A DNA stretch of 64,000 nt, taken from Capitella teleta (lineage: Eukaryota > Annelida > Polychaeta > Capitellidae). Under the pieces are notes generated by a model that saw only the letters and a list, made by a program, of their open reading frames with translations, was not told the origin of the DNA and ran no database searches. The position numbers and the translations under genes are program-made. Where the stretch lies: the NCBI GenBank assembly GCA_000328365.1, contig KB299000.1, forward strand, positions 119,750 to 183,749. The letters are read 5' to 3'. Every line of letters begins with the position of its first letter. Positions within the stretch are counted from its first letter, which is position 1. Below are positions 1 to 10,592 of this stretch, piece by piece.

Positions 1-1330
1 ATAATAGTGTTATGAGGCAATATCATTATTAGCAATGGATGTGAACTTGTCTTCGCATGAGACACAGATGACGAATAGCCAGACGATTGGTCTTGTGCTA
101 TAGCTACCGAAATAAGGCACAATTCAAGAGAAATACACTGAAATCACAGAGATTAAAAGGTGACAGCAAAACAAAGTTATTGGCCGCAATGAAAAGTTGA
201 ATTAGTCAGGAAAATTGATTGAGAAAATTGGAACTCACTTTGAGTCCTCCATCTCATGTTAATCACACCCGCAATCTGTGAAAAGAAAACATTATGCTCA
301 ATGAATTATGTAATGTCCTATCTTGATTTCAACGTCGAATCTGAAAAAAAGTCAAATATTCTTTTATACATGCGATTCACCAAAGGTTTTGACTGACTTT
401 TGGATCGTGTTGACAACTTCAAAAACATGATAAATTTTCTAAAATTGTAGGGCCTACATTTTTCTCAAAAATGAAATTCAGTTGAAAGAAAACCGAACGA
501 TAATAAGTGAAACGGCGGTGAGTTTGTGCTCGTTGAAGCCAGGTAGGCCTCAGGTCAAAATAAATGAGCGAAATTTTTTCTTTTCTCTTTGAGACAAATA
601 CAATCCATGCTTACCTCATCTTATCTTATCTGAATTGTGGTCGGGACACCGTTGTTTTCAGTATATTCCTTCCTTTTATTCTGGTAGTTAGTTCATTAAT
701 CACCAGTAGCTGGTGAAGTTATGCCTGATAATAACAATTATGCATTTGATTGTAATGATTAATTAATTTATAATACCGAAGCATAAAAGTTCAAATTTCC
801 TCTGATGCATCGTTGCTTGCGTCGTCCTCTGACGCAACACTTGTTCATTTCAACTCGGCTCAGCAGGAGGTCAGGAGGTCAGCAGGAGGTAGCGTTCTGT
901 CTGTATATAATTACGTCCATAAACTGTGTTGTGTATAATTAATTATAAGCATAAGCTAATAAACGCTGGATTTGCTAATTAGCGATGAACAATTGGAGTT
1001 TTTACGGCTCCGGCAACACTCGTTATCTCGGAGTCAGAAACCCAGAAACCAGGTTACACCCCGCTCTTTTCAATTGATCCCAAAGGGCCTTTATCCCGTC
1101 TGCTACGCCTTACGCCTACGTATGTCGTAGCATAAATAGGCACTATATTATGTATATATTATATTATATATACATGTATTATCAATGACGATATGCTGCA
1201 TCCACAGAAGCAGCAATTCAGGAGGGACCTGTCGATCAACTTTGTCAGCTATCGTTGTTTCCAGATGGAAGTGTGCGGCAACTGAGCACAAACTGACACT
1301 TGCTGTGTGTGGGTTTGCTTCGCTATAATA
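1..1330. other. gene-free AT-rich stretch
   Basis: I see no convincing coding region here. The only structure is at about 1000-1115. There a stretch beginning TTACGGCTCC and followed about 75 bp later by GATCCCAAAG runs collinear with the 3' half of the SINEs at 4300 and 28300, so a decayed SINE tail is likely. A GC-richer patch near 860-895 has direct repeats of CAGGAGGT. Confidence 0.5.
1000..1115 (-). repeat. probable decayed tail of the tRNA-derived SINE family
   Basis: It shares the decamer TTACGGCTCC with the SINE copy at 4311. It also shares a GATCCCAAAG-like block at nearly the same spacing as the copies at about 4390 and 28330. No tRNA-like head is present. The match rests on short blocks in the right order, so it is tentative. 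Confidence 0.35.
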
Positions 1331-1334
1331 CGAG

Positions 1335-1395
1335 TGGAACCAGAGTAGTCTATCTACTCTGTGTTAAAAACTTGACTTTTAAATTTGTTATAATT
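1335..1395 (-). repeat. dispersed repeat family B, terminal fragment (inverted copy)
   Basis: Read on the minus strand this stretch carries TTTTTAACA followed by GAGTAGATAGACTAC. The same blocks occur at the right end of the longer family-B copy at 31000-31375. It lies about 170 bp from a plus-strand family-B fragment, so the two form an inverted pair. Confidence 0.5.
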
Positions 1396-1564
1396 GACCA
1401 ATTGAAGCAGAAATTATGACTACCTGGCTGGTATGGATGTCACATAAACGATTCCGCAGGTCCAGATACACAATCGATCCTGTTTTTGATATTATTTTGA
1501 TCTAAGCAAAACTCCGGTACTTGGCCATTAATTAATCAAGGTCATCATTAGTGGTGTCTAACTT

Positions 1565-1690
1565 AGTCACTGTTTGTCGCAATTCTTAATTAATTTATGC
1601 CATTGAAAAACATTTAAATTTTTAATATTATGTAGTATAGATACAATAATATATCTACGTTTGACCCACTCTGTATAACTGTGCATTTGA
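1565..1690 (+). repeat. dispersed repeat family B, terminal fragment
   Basis: The stretch ends in ATCTACGTTTGACCCACTCT followed by GTATA. This is collinear with the right ends of the copies at 15345-15665 and 31000-31375 (TACGTTTGGCCCACTCTGTA in the latter). Upstream, an ATTGA-rich block also aligns. Confidence 0.55.
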
Positions 1691-2062
1691 TTTAATTTGA
1701 CTCACGAATAAATGTATCAACTTGGAACATAGAATTGCAGGCGGCCAAACTGGCTGAGAGCTACTCGGTGCCTCTTATCATTCAATTCGATAATTAAGGC
1801 AAAATCAAACAATTGGCATTATAGTATCACAATTATATTGGTGGCGCTAATAAATTATTATTTATATTTCCTCTGTGTAACTGTCTCCATCGACACTTGA
1901 CTGTCGTCAGCAGCGTCTTATTAAAGGAAAATGTCCGTCCGGTGGTTCTCAATTACTAGCAGTACGTATAATTCAATACACACGCATTGCTAACTAGATA
2001 CAGGTGCGGTATGGGTGACAAACTAGCAATGCATGGTTCGTTTTGCTCACACGACAAGGATC

Positions 2063-2090
2063 AGATAAGATAAGATAAGATAAGATAAGG
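2063..2090 (+). repeat. GATAA pentanucleotide microsatellite
   Basis: About five tandem GATAA units, readable directly. Confidence 0.9.
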
Positions 2091-2184
2091 TATTTTTTTA
2101 ACATTATAAGGACACCGCTATAGTGGTCATAGAAGTTAGTCAGTATTTAATACTAGATAATTTTAAACACCCACGCCTCCGGTT

Positions 2185-2350
2185 GTCAAGTATAAAAGCC
2201 TGTCCCTGTGCACCGCCGATAGTGAGTGACCTACTCACCTATTAATTGTGAGCCCATTGCGGGCTCGGTGGCCACGCATGCGCAGTTTGCACTACTCCAT
2301 CCGTGTTACGTCACACATGCGTATTTTCACAAACCTTACGTCATTGAACG
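2185..2350 (+). promoter_or_regulatory. TATA-type promoter candidate with NRF1- and CRE-like sites
   Basis: TATAAAAG lies at 2191-2198 and would place a start near 2222. Downstream is an unusually CpG-containing stretch with ACGCATGCGC (NRF1-like), TACGTCAC and TTACGTCA (CRE half-site type). No recognisable coding exon follows, so this may serve a non-coding transcript or a distant exon, or be chance. Confidence 0.25.
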
Positions 2351-2500
2351 TTATAAGCAATGCTCACCTTGTGCTCAAGTGAATGGTCCCCAGCAGATCT
2401 AAAGCGCGGTTGCTCCCTGCAGCCCCAGCACGATCGATGCAGTGCAAGGTGTGCGCTCTCACAATTTCAAGTCAATAACCGCAAAGAATAAAGGCTGAGT

Positions 2501-2530
2501 GCACGAAGGGCACGAAGGGCACGAAGGGCA
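2501..2530 (+). repeat. three units of a 10-bp tandem repeat
   Basis: GCACGAAGGG is repeated three times without change. Confidence 0.9.
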
Positions 2531-3064
2531 GAGGGGGTTTATGCATAACACAAATAGGTGTATGCAGTTCACTCGTATAGGATATGAACTCTGTTTTTGG
2601 TTCACCTTGGAGGTAAACTGGGCTGCCTTGCTTGGCTCTTCAGGAGGGCAAGTAATGTCCTAACCAGAAAATACAAAATGTGGCACGAAGGCAGAAGAAC
2701 CCACAGAGCCTTGAAATTATTCAAATAAAATCACCGGCAAGATAACGAACGAATTAGATAACAAATAAAAACATTGAATAATTATAAATATTTTCTTAGT
2801 AAAGATACGCGGAAGACATGAAACAAACATGAAGATTACGTGCAATTTGTGGCAAAATAAATGTTCTCTCAGATGAATATTAAGAGATAATTAAGCTATT
2901 ACAAGAAAGATACATCACAGAAACCTGTGTCAATTCGATGACGATCTTCATTGAGTCTTCTGGAGTCCGGGCCCTGGCCAATTTTATGCGTCCAGGGGCG
3001 CGAATATTCCGTTTGTGAGGAATCATCCGTTGTTACGCAATCGCAATATTCTGCCTCAAAGTGC
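2531..3064. other. nothing recognised
   Basis: AT-rich, only short chance open frames, no family match that I can support. Confidence 0.6.
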
Positions 3065-3180
3065 TGTCGTTGTGATTGAAGCACTAATGTTTACAACTTA
3101 AAATCAACACAAAGCAAGCAGTTTTATCAAAGCGCAATGAATCACATTGCATAATGCTGGTTCATCATCGGATTCAGTGA
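3065..3180 (+). repeat. dispersed repeat family B, left fragment
   Basis: The order of blocks (GATTGAAGCACTAATGTT, then an AAAATCAACACAAAGCA block, then CATAATGCT, then GATTCAG) follows the copy at 15345-15500 and that at 31010-31130. Similarity fades after about 3180. No coding capacity is seen in any copy, so the family's class is unknown. Confidence 0.5.
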
Positions 3181-4277
3181 TAACACATGTAAGGAATTAA
3201 CCCAGCAAGTGCGATATTGCACGCTTGGTATTTGGCATATATATATTTTTTATTAATTTTTTTACCATGTGCGATATGTAAATCGAAATAGTGAGAGATA
3301 AAAGGCCATTGCATCCTTGGAGCAGCGCTCATCCTTGAAAATAATTAAAGAACTATGAAAGAAAAAAGAGAAAAAACGGGGAATACCAAGAAATGGGGAA
3401 AAAACCCTGCAAGCATAGAGGTAGTAATACATAGAGGAGGCATGCTATGCTATTTTTGTTCCTACGGGTGGGTATAGGTCAAACCGATCAGCTGACTGCT
3501 GAATGAATTATGGGATAGCATTCAGTCATAATTTCAATTCTCACAAGAAACGGAAATGCACCCACTCTCGCGATACTTTGTATATACATCTAAACTATAT
3601 TTCATATGTCGTATGTCTTTGGGTGGATTTTATCAGATTAAATCTAAATAAGTTGCTGCCATCGAAACTCGACTTTTTAATTCAATGGATTTAGCACATT
3701 TTCCCTCTGGGTTCGATGTGATGAATCCAAACTTCATCTTGGGAAACAAATTTTGCAAGAAGGATGCCAGAGCGAAACCTTACACATATTCCAATCGAAG
3801 AATAACATTTGGGCAAAAACAGAAATAAAATAATAATAAAAGTATTCTAGGATTGTTACAATGATTATAGAAATGTTTCTTGAGCACCTGTCTTTAACCT
3901 GCCTTCCATAAAATCTTGGGTCAGAAGACATCAAACACCTTTCTGGAGGATATGATATATTATTATTATCGTCTGCCAAGTGGGCAGTGCAGGACTTTCG
4001 AGATATTATACACACCACATGATGGCAATATGCCTTAACAATTGTCTCACAGTGACATAGATAGCATTACTGAGTTGAGTACATGTACTTTGTTGTTATA
4101 ATATGTCTGTGACTGTTGTGTTGTTCGGAGTGATCATGTGACCCTTTGCCCTGTCGCCTTGACCCTTTTGCTGGCCTGAGCTTAGGTCATAACTCACAGC
4201 CCACTGTCTTGGGATTCAGTTGTGATAAGCACTTACTGGGTAGACATGCCTCTGCTCGCGAATTGAAGTCCACGCGT
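3181..4277. other. nothing recognised
   Basis: AT-rich with short open frames of up to 94 codons that match no family I know. The frame at 3734-4018 (minus) has no recognisable domain. Confidence 0.55.
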
Positions 4278-4582
4278 GCGTGATGCGTGATGCGTGATGC
4301 GTGATGGGGTGTTACGGCTCCACCCTTTCGGATGATACGGGCACCAAAACAAAAGGCCTGGGACCGGGATTTCCCCCTACTCTTATCGATAAATCCCAAG
4401 AGTTATTTATCCTGCATACCACTATAGACAGTAGTACACAGCGCCCGGCCTTGTTACGCAGTTGGGCAGCACTGCAGAGTCACCGAAGAATTACAATTAT
4501 AACGAATTACAATTATAATTCACAATCATAACGCCCGTGGCCTGATCGGATCTCGAACCCGGGACCTCGACCCCCACAGTTA
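4278..4582 (-). mobile_element. tRNA-derived SINE, copy 1, head truncated
   Basis: On the minus strand it carries a B-box-like GGGTTCGAGATCC near 4550, then a body that aligns with the SINEs at 45063-45310 and 28235-28520. Shared blocks include GGGCAGCACTGCAGAG, CGCCCGGCC and TTATGATTGTGAATTATAAT in the matching orientation. The A-box part seen at 45077 is missing: the element stops near 4582, where repeat family A begins. Its 3' tail ends in four heptamers (GCGTGAT on the plus strand, 4278-4305), in keeping with SINE tails that carry short tandem repeats. Confidence 0.75.
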
Positions 4583-4589
4583 GTAAACT

Positions 4590-4880
4590 TGTACTTTTCT
4601 TCTGGATTGAAAATCCTTTGAATATAATTCAACCACATGCACTTCTAATTGACACTCTTCCTGCTTTTGAGACTTCGGGATCAAATCATAATTCAAATCA
4701 TTTTGAGAAAAAAAGTCTACTTGTATACGAAATAACTTTGAGTCAAGCCCAACTTCAACGGCGGAACGAAATGCTTCTGCACCACTTTTCCGCCGCTTTA
4801 CCATATACGCTTGACTGCGTGCCGCGGTTTAAGGGCCATGCGCGGTCTAACTATACTTACTAGGTCTATGATCACAGTGC
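4590..4880 (+). repeat. dispersed repeat family A, copy 1
   Basis: This stretch aligns for about 280 bp with 24027-24302 on the opposite strand. Shared landmarks are TTGTACTTTTCTTCTG at the start, ACCACATGCA, a GGCGGAACGAAATGC block, CACTTTTCCGCCGCTTTACC and a GGTCTATGAT block near the end. The other copy ends in a homopolymer that is poly(A) on the repeat's sense strand, which suggests an RNA-copied element. No tRNA-like or protein-coding core is clear, and the family is unassigned. Confidence 0.75.
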
Positions 4881-5351
4881 TCATAGGACGAACTATGTCT
4901 AATAACTCAACCATGCAACGATTTCGTGGAAAGAAGAAGAAGAAAAAGGAGTGCAGTTCAGTTGGTTTTAATGTTACTTGCGTACTGCATACTAGCCTGT
5001 ACTTTCGGCGGAACATTAAGACCGACTTTGATGCATTGCCCCAAAAGGGGGAAACAGAGGAAAAAAAAAAAGACATTTAAAATCAAATAATAATCAACAA
5101 GTTTACCCGTTTGCACTGAAGACAAAACTTTAATGATTTTTATGTCTAGCAGAAATGTGTTCTAATTAGAAAACACGTTCACCGAACAATGAACAGAGTG
5201 TTGATTGGCTGAGCATCGTTCCACGTGAAACTCATTTTTGATGTGGCTTATGAATAGTGACCGACAATGGCAGTCAAATGCACGTGCGTGAGATTAGTGT
5301 TCGCAAGGTAATAAATAGTTTTTTGTTTTCCGTTATTCAATACATGTACTT

Positions 5352-5356
<5 letters not shown>
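4881..5356. other. non-coding; E-box and CCAAT-like motifs
   Basis: This holds an A/G-rich run (4930-4950), two CACGTG E-boxes (near 5222 and 5282) and an inverted CCAAT (ATTGGCTGA, about 5204). It could be regulatory, but no adjacent gene supports that. Confidence 0.3.

Positions 5357-5397
<41 letters not shown>
5357..5397 (+). repeat. poly(A) run of 41
   Basis: Uninterrupted A run. A short (GA)n microsatellite follows at 5405-5420. Its length in the assembly may be unreliable. Confidence 0.95.
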
Positions 5398-5398
<1 letters not shown>

Positions 5399-5420
5399 AT
5401 CTATAGAGAGAGAGAGAGAG

Positions 5421-5688
5421 CTTTAAGTTGAACCCGCCGTCTTTTATGGTCGAGCCATATAACTTTGGGCTGACATTTTAAATGAAACATAATGCATCTT
5501 CATTTCGAAAATGCATCCATTTCGACTGGCTTCCTGGACGACATACTCCCGCTACAGCCCTAAACAAAGGACAGAACACCTCTTACTTAGACTTCTCCAA
5601 GGCCATTGGCGTGACATCACATCCTGTCTTGCACTACACAATTGCAACCTACGGAACTGTTGGCCGACTCCATAAATGAATTAATAGA
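5421..5688. other. left flank of the LTR element, possible coding relic
   Basis: The stretch has an open frame of 65 codons at 5482-5679 that I cannot assign. It is the insertion target of the LTR element. The last five bases, ATAGA, are the target-site duplication. Confidence 0.35.
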
Positions 5689-5812
5689 TGTTGCAGTACG
5701 CTATGATTCCAGGAGTGCGTTATGATTTTGCATGTTTTGTTTTAGACCGAATAAACGTTGGTCATTAAGTCGCCTCGTCATGTCTCATTGACAGAGCTAT
5801 AGAAACATCACA
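5689..5812 (+). repeat. left LTR of the Ty3/Gypsy element
   Basis: 124 bp, TGTTGCAG...CATCACA. It contains an AATAAA-type signal within GACCGAATAAACG. It is very short for a gypsy LTR. The matching right copy is at 9990-10113. Confidence 0.95.
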
Positions 5813-5825
5813 TGGTGTCAGAGTG
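5813..5825 (+). other. primer-binding site, matches tRNA-Leu
   Basis: TGGTGTCAGAGTG starts directly after the LTR. The reverse complement of the tRNA-Leu 3' end encoded at 37206-37330 and 17360-17484, with CCA added, reads TGGTGTCAGAAGTGGGATT. The first ten bases match exactly, and the match continues after a one-base offset. Confidence 0.7.
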
Positions 5826-6141
5826 AAAAGAACTCATCAAAGTGTTCATTAACGTTCGTGTGATCGGGAGTGTGGAGAAGAGAGCGTGACTTGTGTTAAA
5901 AACATTGATAAATCGAGCTGAAAAGTGAAAATTGTACATTATCGCTCATTATTTTTCTGCCTCGCCATATTTGGAGCGGCGCACGACGTCATTCGCGCAT
6001 TCAGAGCGACTTCCGGTGTCAACAGAGAGACATCAACAGAGACACATGTTGTTTGTAAACAAACCCACGTGTACTCTGTACCCGCCTGTTTTGCGTGACT
6101 GACTCAGTGACTAGGCTCATTAACATTTACCGTGTGTTACC

Positions 6142-6940
6142 ATGGAGGGGGGAGACAACGTGGCTCCTCAGGCTGCAGCAGCAGTTATCCACCACGTGGC
6201 GGGCATCAAGCCACCTTCTGCTCTTATCCTGGACTCTGGTGAATTAGCAGGAAATTGGAAATTGTTCAAAGAACGTTGGAATAATTATTCAATCATTGCT
6301 CAGGTGCAACAGCAACCACCACTATATCAGGTGGCCCTTTTCCAGCACACGATTGGGGAAGAGGCGTTGAAAGTCTTCAATGGCTTTGTGTTTGACACAC
6401 CTGATGCGGACAGAACTGTGGACGAAATAATCGCCCAATTTGACGAGTTTGCCATACGAGCGGTTCATCTTTAATCGACGGGATCAGCTCGAGGGGGAAA
6501 GTTTTGACAGTTTCCTAGCAGCATTGAGAACTCTGGTGAAAACGTGCCATTTTTGTGACAATTGCATAGACTCACTACTTCAGGACAGGATTATCCTCGG
6601 AATTAAGGATCCAGAGACACAGAAAAATTTGCTGAAAGAACGAGACTTGACACTCGCCAACACAATCCAGATTTGCAGAGCAATGGAGAATGCTCGCTCT
6701 CAAGGAAAAATGTTTGGGCCTTCAGAAGTGGACCAAGTGCATCAGCATAACAACGTCCCTATAAGAATGCGAACCAGAACAGGGATCAGAGCAGCCGCTG
6801 CAACCGCTGTGGAAAAAGCCCAAATTACAGTCGAGAAGCATGTCCAGCTAGAGACAGTACTTGCAGAAATTGTGGAAAACGCGGCCACTGGTCTACAGTT
6901 TGCAGAAGTGATAAGAATTCAAAACCGAGGAAAAAAGTGA
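6142..6940 (+). pseudogene. gag region of the Ty3/Gypsy element
   Basis: This is the capsid/nucleocapsid part. The first section has a capsid-like helical stretch with the conserved WxxFKERWNNY type motif. The end of the region is rich in Cys, Lys and Arg, in keeping with a zinc-knuckle nucleocapsid. The start chosen is the ATG at 6142 (ACCATGG context). It is a fossil and not a working gene. Confidence 0.75.
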
Positions 6941-9936
6941 ATGCAGTTGAAGAAAAAACACTCTTTCTGGGTTCCATCTCGAATTCTTCAAGCTCTGATG
7001 ATTGGCAAGTGAAACTGAAAATTAGTGGTTCAGACACAACATTTCGCATCGATACTGGAGCAGATGTGACATTTCTACTGGAAGGTCTCTTCAGAAACCT
7101 GAAGCAGAAGCGGTCACTGACAGACAGCCCAGTACGTCTCACCTCTCCTGGTGGGGGACTGGCATGCCTGGGCAAATTCAACGATACAGTGTGCCACAAA
7201 GGAAAAAGTCATGTGCTGGAAATCATCGTGGTGAAGGAGAAATGCAGACCGCTGCTGGGCAGGGATGCCGCCTGTCAGATAGGACTGGTCGCAAGGCTGG
7301 ACAGCGTATTCGGAGCACATGGATTAATGAAGACAGAGGCAGTGAAGATTGAACTGAGGCCAGGAATAGAGCCGTATTGTCTCACTACTTGTCGTCGAAT
7401 TCCTTTTCCTATCTTGCCAGACGTGAAGAAAGAACTGGATGAGTTGGAAGCAGCTGGAATCATCACGAAAGTGACGCAGCCAACATATTGGTGCAGTCCC
7501 ATCGTTCCAGTTATGAAGAAGTCAGGACGAGTTCGACTTTGTATTGACCTCAAAAGATTCAATAAAGCTGTCAAGAGACCTCACTACATGCTTCCAAACT
7601 TGGAAGACATTTCACCAGATCTATGAGACTCAAAGTTCTTCTCAACTTTGGATGCATCTGGAGGATTCCATCAGATTTCGTTGAGTGAAGAATCTTGTCT
7701 TCTAACAACGTTCATCACACCGTTCGTACTGCTGTACTCGTGTCCCGTTCGGATTCTCATCTGGGCCTGAGGAATTACAACTACGATCAAGCAATCTATT
7801 GAAAGATCTACCTGGGTGTCACGTGATAATTGACGACATTTTGGTGCATGGCCGCACCAAGGAAGAGCATGATCACCGACTGGATGGTGTATTGAAACGC
7901 ATCAGCGTAGTCGGGTTTAAACTAAATGAAAGCAAATGTCAGTTTGGACAACAGGAATTGACATTCTTTGGTCATACCATCGGACAGGATGGATATCGGC
8001 CACATGAAAACAAAGTACAGGCTATTGCAGACTTGCCAGTTCCAGAAAGCATAGTCCATCTGAGATCAGCAATAGGAATGATCAACTACTTGACGAAGTT
8101 TGTCCAGAACTTAGCTGAAGAATTGAAACCACTCTCAGATCTTCTGAAAACAGACACGGTTTGGCAGTGGGGACCAGACCAACAGAAAGCATTTGATTCA
8201 GTGAAGAAATCAATTACAAACCACTACACACTTCAATATTATGACCCTGGAAAGCCAGTAGTTGTCACAGCAGATGCTTCAAGCTATGAACTGGGCGCAG
8301 CACTCATGCAGCCGTCAGACAAAGGTCTTGCTCCCATAGCCTTTGCTTCTCGGACATTAACTCCTGCTGAACAGAGGTATGCACAAATTGAGAAGGAGTG
8401 TCTCGCTTCAGTTTGGGCATGTGAGAAGTTTTCACGCTACCTCATTGGCTTGGATAGTTTCGAGCTCAGGACGGATCATAAGCCACTTGTTCCGCTTATG
8501 ACAAGCAAGGATCTCAACGCATTGTACATGTGCCTGGGAAGAGTCTTCTCATAGCAGATGCACTTTCACGAAGTCCGACTTCACATAGCGACAGCGATCA
8601 AACAGCTTGTGGGGAAGTCACACAGCACATAGAGGCACTGCAGGCATTGTGGCCTGTAAGCGAAACCAGATTGGATCAAATGAAAGAAGAAACTGCGTCG
8701 GATAGTCAACTGAGCCGGATCATCACTTATCTTCGTTCAGGTTGGCCAAAGCAGCTAACAGAGGAGCTCAAGCATTTTGAAGCTGCGAAGCATGAGTTAT
8801 ATGAACAAGATGGAATTGTCATATTCCAAAACAGAATCGTCATCCCACAGCAGCTACGACACACGATGCTGGAAGTCCTGCATGAAACTCACCTTGGCAT
8901 CACCAAATGCCTTGACAATGCACGCAGCACTATATGGTGGCCGGGGATCATGAGCAATATCAAGAACATGATTGCTCAGTGCAAATATTGTGCGGAAAAC
9001 AGCTCGACACAGAGGAAAGAACCTCTGATTCCATCCAAATTGCCTGAGCGTTCATGGCAAAAGGTCGCAGCCGATCTTGGAGAACTAAAAGGAAAACATT
9101 ACCTCGTAATGGTTGACTGCTATTCTCGGTGGTTAGAAATCAAGTGGCTACCCTGAACATCAATACAAGCAGTCATCAACAGAATGAAGGATGTTTTTGC
9201 CAGTCACGGCATTCCGCAAGTGCTATTATCGGACAACGGACCTCAGTTTGTGTCGGCTGAATTCAAAGACTTTGCTCGTCACTACGGTTTTACTCAGCAA
9301 AAGAGTAGTCCGTATCATTCGCAAGGAAATGGCGAAGCGGAATCAGCGGTGAAAATAGCCAAGAAAATACTGGTTCAGAAGGACAGTCATCTGGCATTGC
9401 TGAACTATCGGAGCAGCAAACACTCTGCCACAGGAGTAAGTCCTGTGGAAATAATAATGAGTCGCAAACTGCAAACGAGACTCCCAGTACTTCCAGCGAA
9501 ATTGACTCCTCAGGTCCCGGACCACAGCGCTGTAAAAGCAGCTGATAGCAGAGCGAAGGATGCCTACAAACAGCGTTATGACGAACGCTACGGAGTGAAG
9601 CAAATGACTCTACTCGACCCTGGACAACAGGTCAGGCTCAAGCTCGACAAGGAGAAAGGATGGACAGCCACGGGAATAGTGCAGAAAGCGCAACCAGATC
9701 TGCGAACATACATTGTCTCTACAAACCACGGATTTGTTCGACGTAATCGACGCCAACTGAGGCCAGTCGAAACACCTGCAACGCCGAGGCCAGTGGAAAC
9801 ACCAGAAACCGCGACTGTGTCCCCAGAGACTCCAGTGACAGTTTCACCTTCTCGTGAGCCGCATTGTGCAGATGCTCCAGTGCGGAGGTCTGGACGATAT
9901 CGGATGAAACCAGAAAGACTCATTGAGAAATGTTGA
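6937..9936 (+). pseudogene. pol region: protease, RT, RNase H, integrase
   Basis: The protease signature DTGAD lies near 7052-7066. The RT fingers follow from about 7350, with the RLCIDLKRFN motif near 7530, and the thumb and connection end by about 8250. The RNase H starts near 8270 ([13 protein letters not shown]). The integrase has an HHCC zinc-binding section near 8880-8995, then a DDE core with LLSDNGPQF near 9220 and a C-terminal tail reaching 9936. This is the usual gypsy order with integrase last. It is broken, with roughly four breaks, and is a fossil. Confidence 0.9.
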
Positions 9937-9978
9937 TCAATGAGGTGCGGTGCGTTATGTTTGTGAAACTTCATTCTC

Positions 9979-9989
9979 AAGGAAGGAGA
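9979..9989 (+). other. polypurine tract
   Basis: AAGGAAGGAGA directly before the right LTR, the expected site of plus-strand priming. Confidence 0.75.
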
Positions 9990-10113
9990 TGTTGTAGTAC
10001 GCTATGATTTCAGGAGTGCGTTATGATTTTGCATGTTTTGTTTTAGACCGAATAAACGTTGGTCATTTAGTCGCCTCGTCATGTCTCATTGACAGAGCTA
10101 TAGAAACATCACA
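9990..10113 (+). repeat. right LTR of the Ty3/Gypsy element
   Basis: 124 bp, differing from the left copy at about three sites. It is followed by the ATAGA target duplication. Confidence 0.95.
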
Positions 10114-10118
10114 ATAGA

Positions 10119-10592
10119 TAATCGAACCATTGTTTTCTCCTCGGCGCATACTCCACTCAACAGAGCTTGGATCTAGAACCTCAAGTCAGGTAGGTTAGGT
10201 CACTAGGTTAAACTTCTCATAATCTCCCCAAGACAAAAATCCCTCTGATCTTGAAAGGACGTTTGGAAAAATGTCTCTATTACTGTGTTTGTTTTCCATT
10301 GCAGAAAAATCCCTTGTGGTATATCTATCGTATTCGTTTTTGTGCCTTGATTAAAGTTTGTGAGTAAAATAATATATGTAGGCCCCTATACAATAAAAAA
10401 TAATTCTACTTTATTGACAAATCGAAATCAAGTTTTGAAGTAAACGGACAAAACAATCATGAACACGTGAATACGTCGTGTTAACTGCACTCAACTACCT
10501 CCAATTTAATAAACATTTGTGGCATGTTTCACAACTTCCGAATTCAAATACCTGTATACTGACTACTGATACTCGGTGAAAATGATACCTTT
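10119..10592. other. right flank of the LTR element; nothing assigned
   Basis: AT-rich after a short open stretch next to the LTR element. No gene recognised. Confidence 0.5.

Larger units (their letters stand above)
5689..10113 (+). mobile_element. Ty3/Gypsy LTR retrotransposon, nearly full length, broken
   Basis: A 4,425-bp element bounded by two 124-bp LTRs that start TG and end CA. It is flanked by a perfect 5-bp target duplication, ATAGA (5684-5688 and 10114-10118). A primer-binding site (5813-5825, TGGTGTCAGAGTG) follows the left LTR directly, and a purine tract AAGGAAGGAGA (9979-9989) abuts the right LTR. The parts lie in gypsy order: gag, protease, reverse transcriptase, RNase H, integrase. 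There is no envelope gene. The LTRs differ at about three of 124 sites, so the insertion is fairly young. The body carries roughly five breaks and is a fossil. I assign Ty3/Gypsy from the domain order; the finer lineage is not certain. Confidence 0.95.

Noticed and set aside
751-1058. Possible solo LTR (TG start, AATAAA, CA end)
   Set aside because: No target duplication, no second copy in the window, and part of it looks like SINE tail.
4618-4863. 81-codon open frame inside repeat family A
   Set aside because: The second copy at 24027-24302 shares some of the translation but only as a by-product of DNA similarity; frame changes and indels between the copies argue against a protein.
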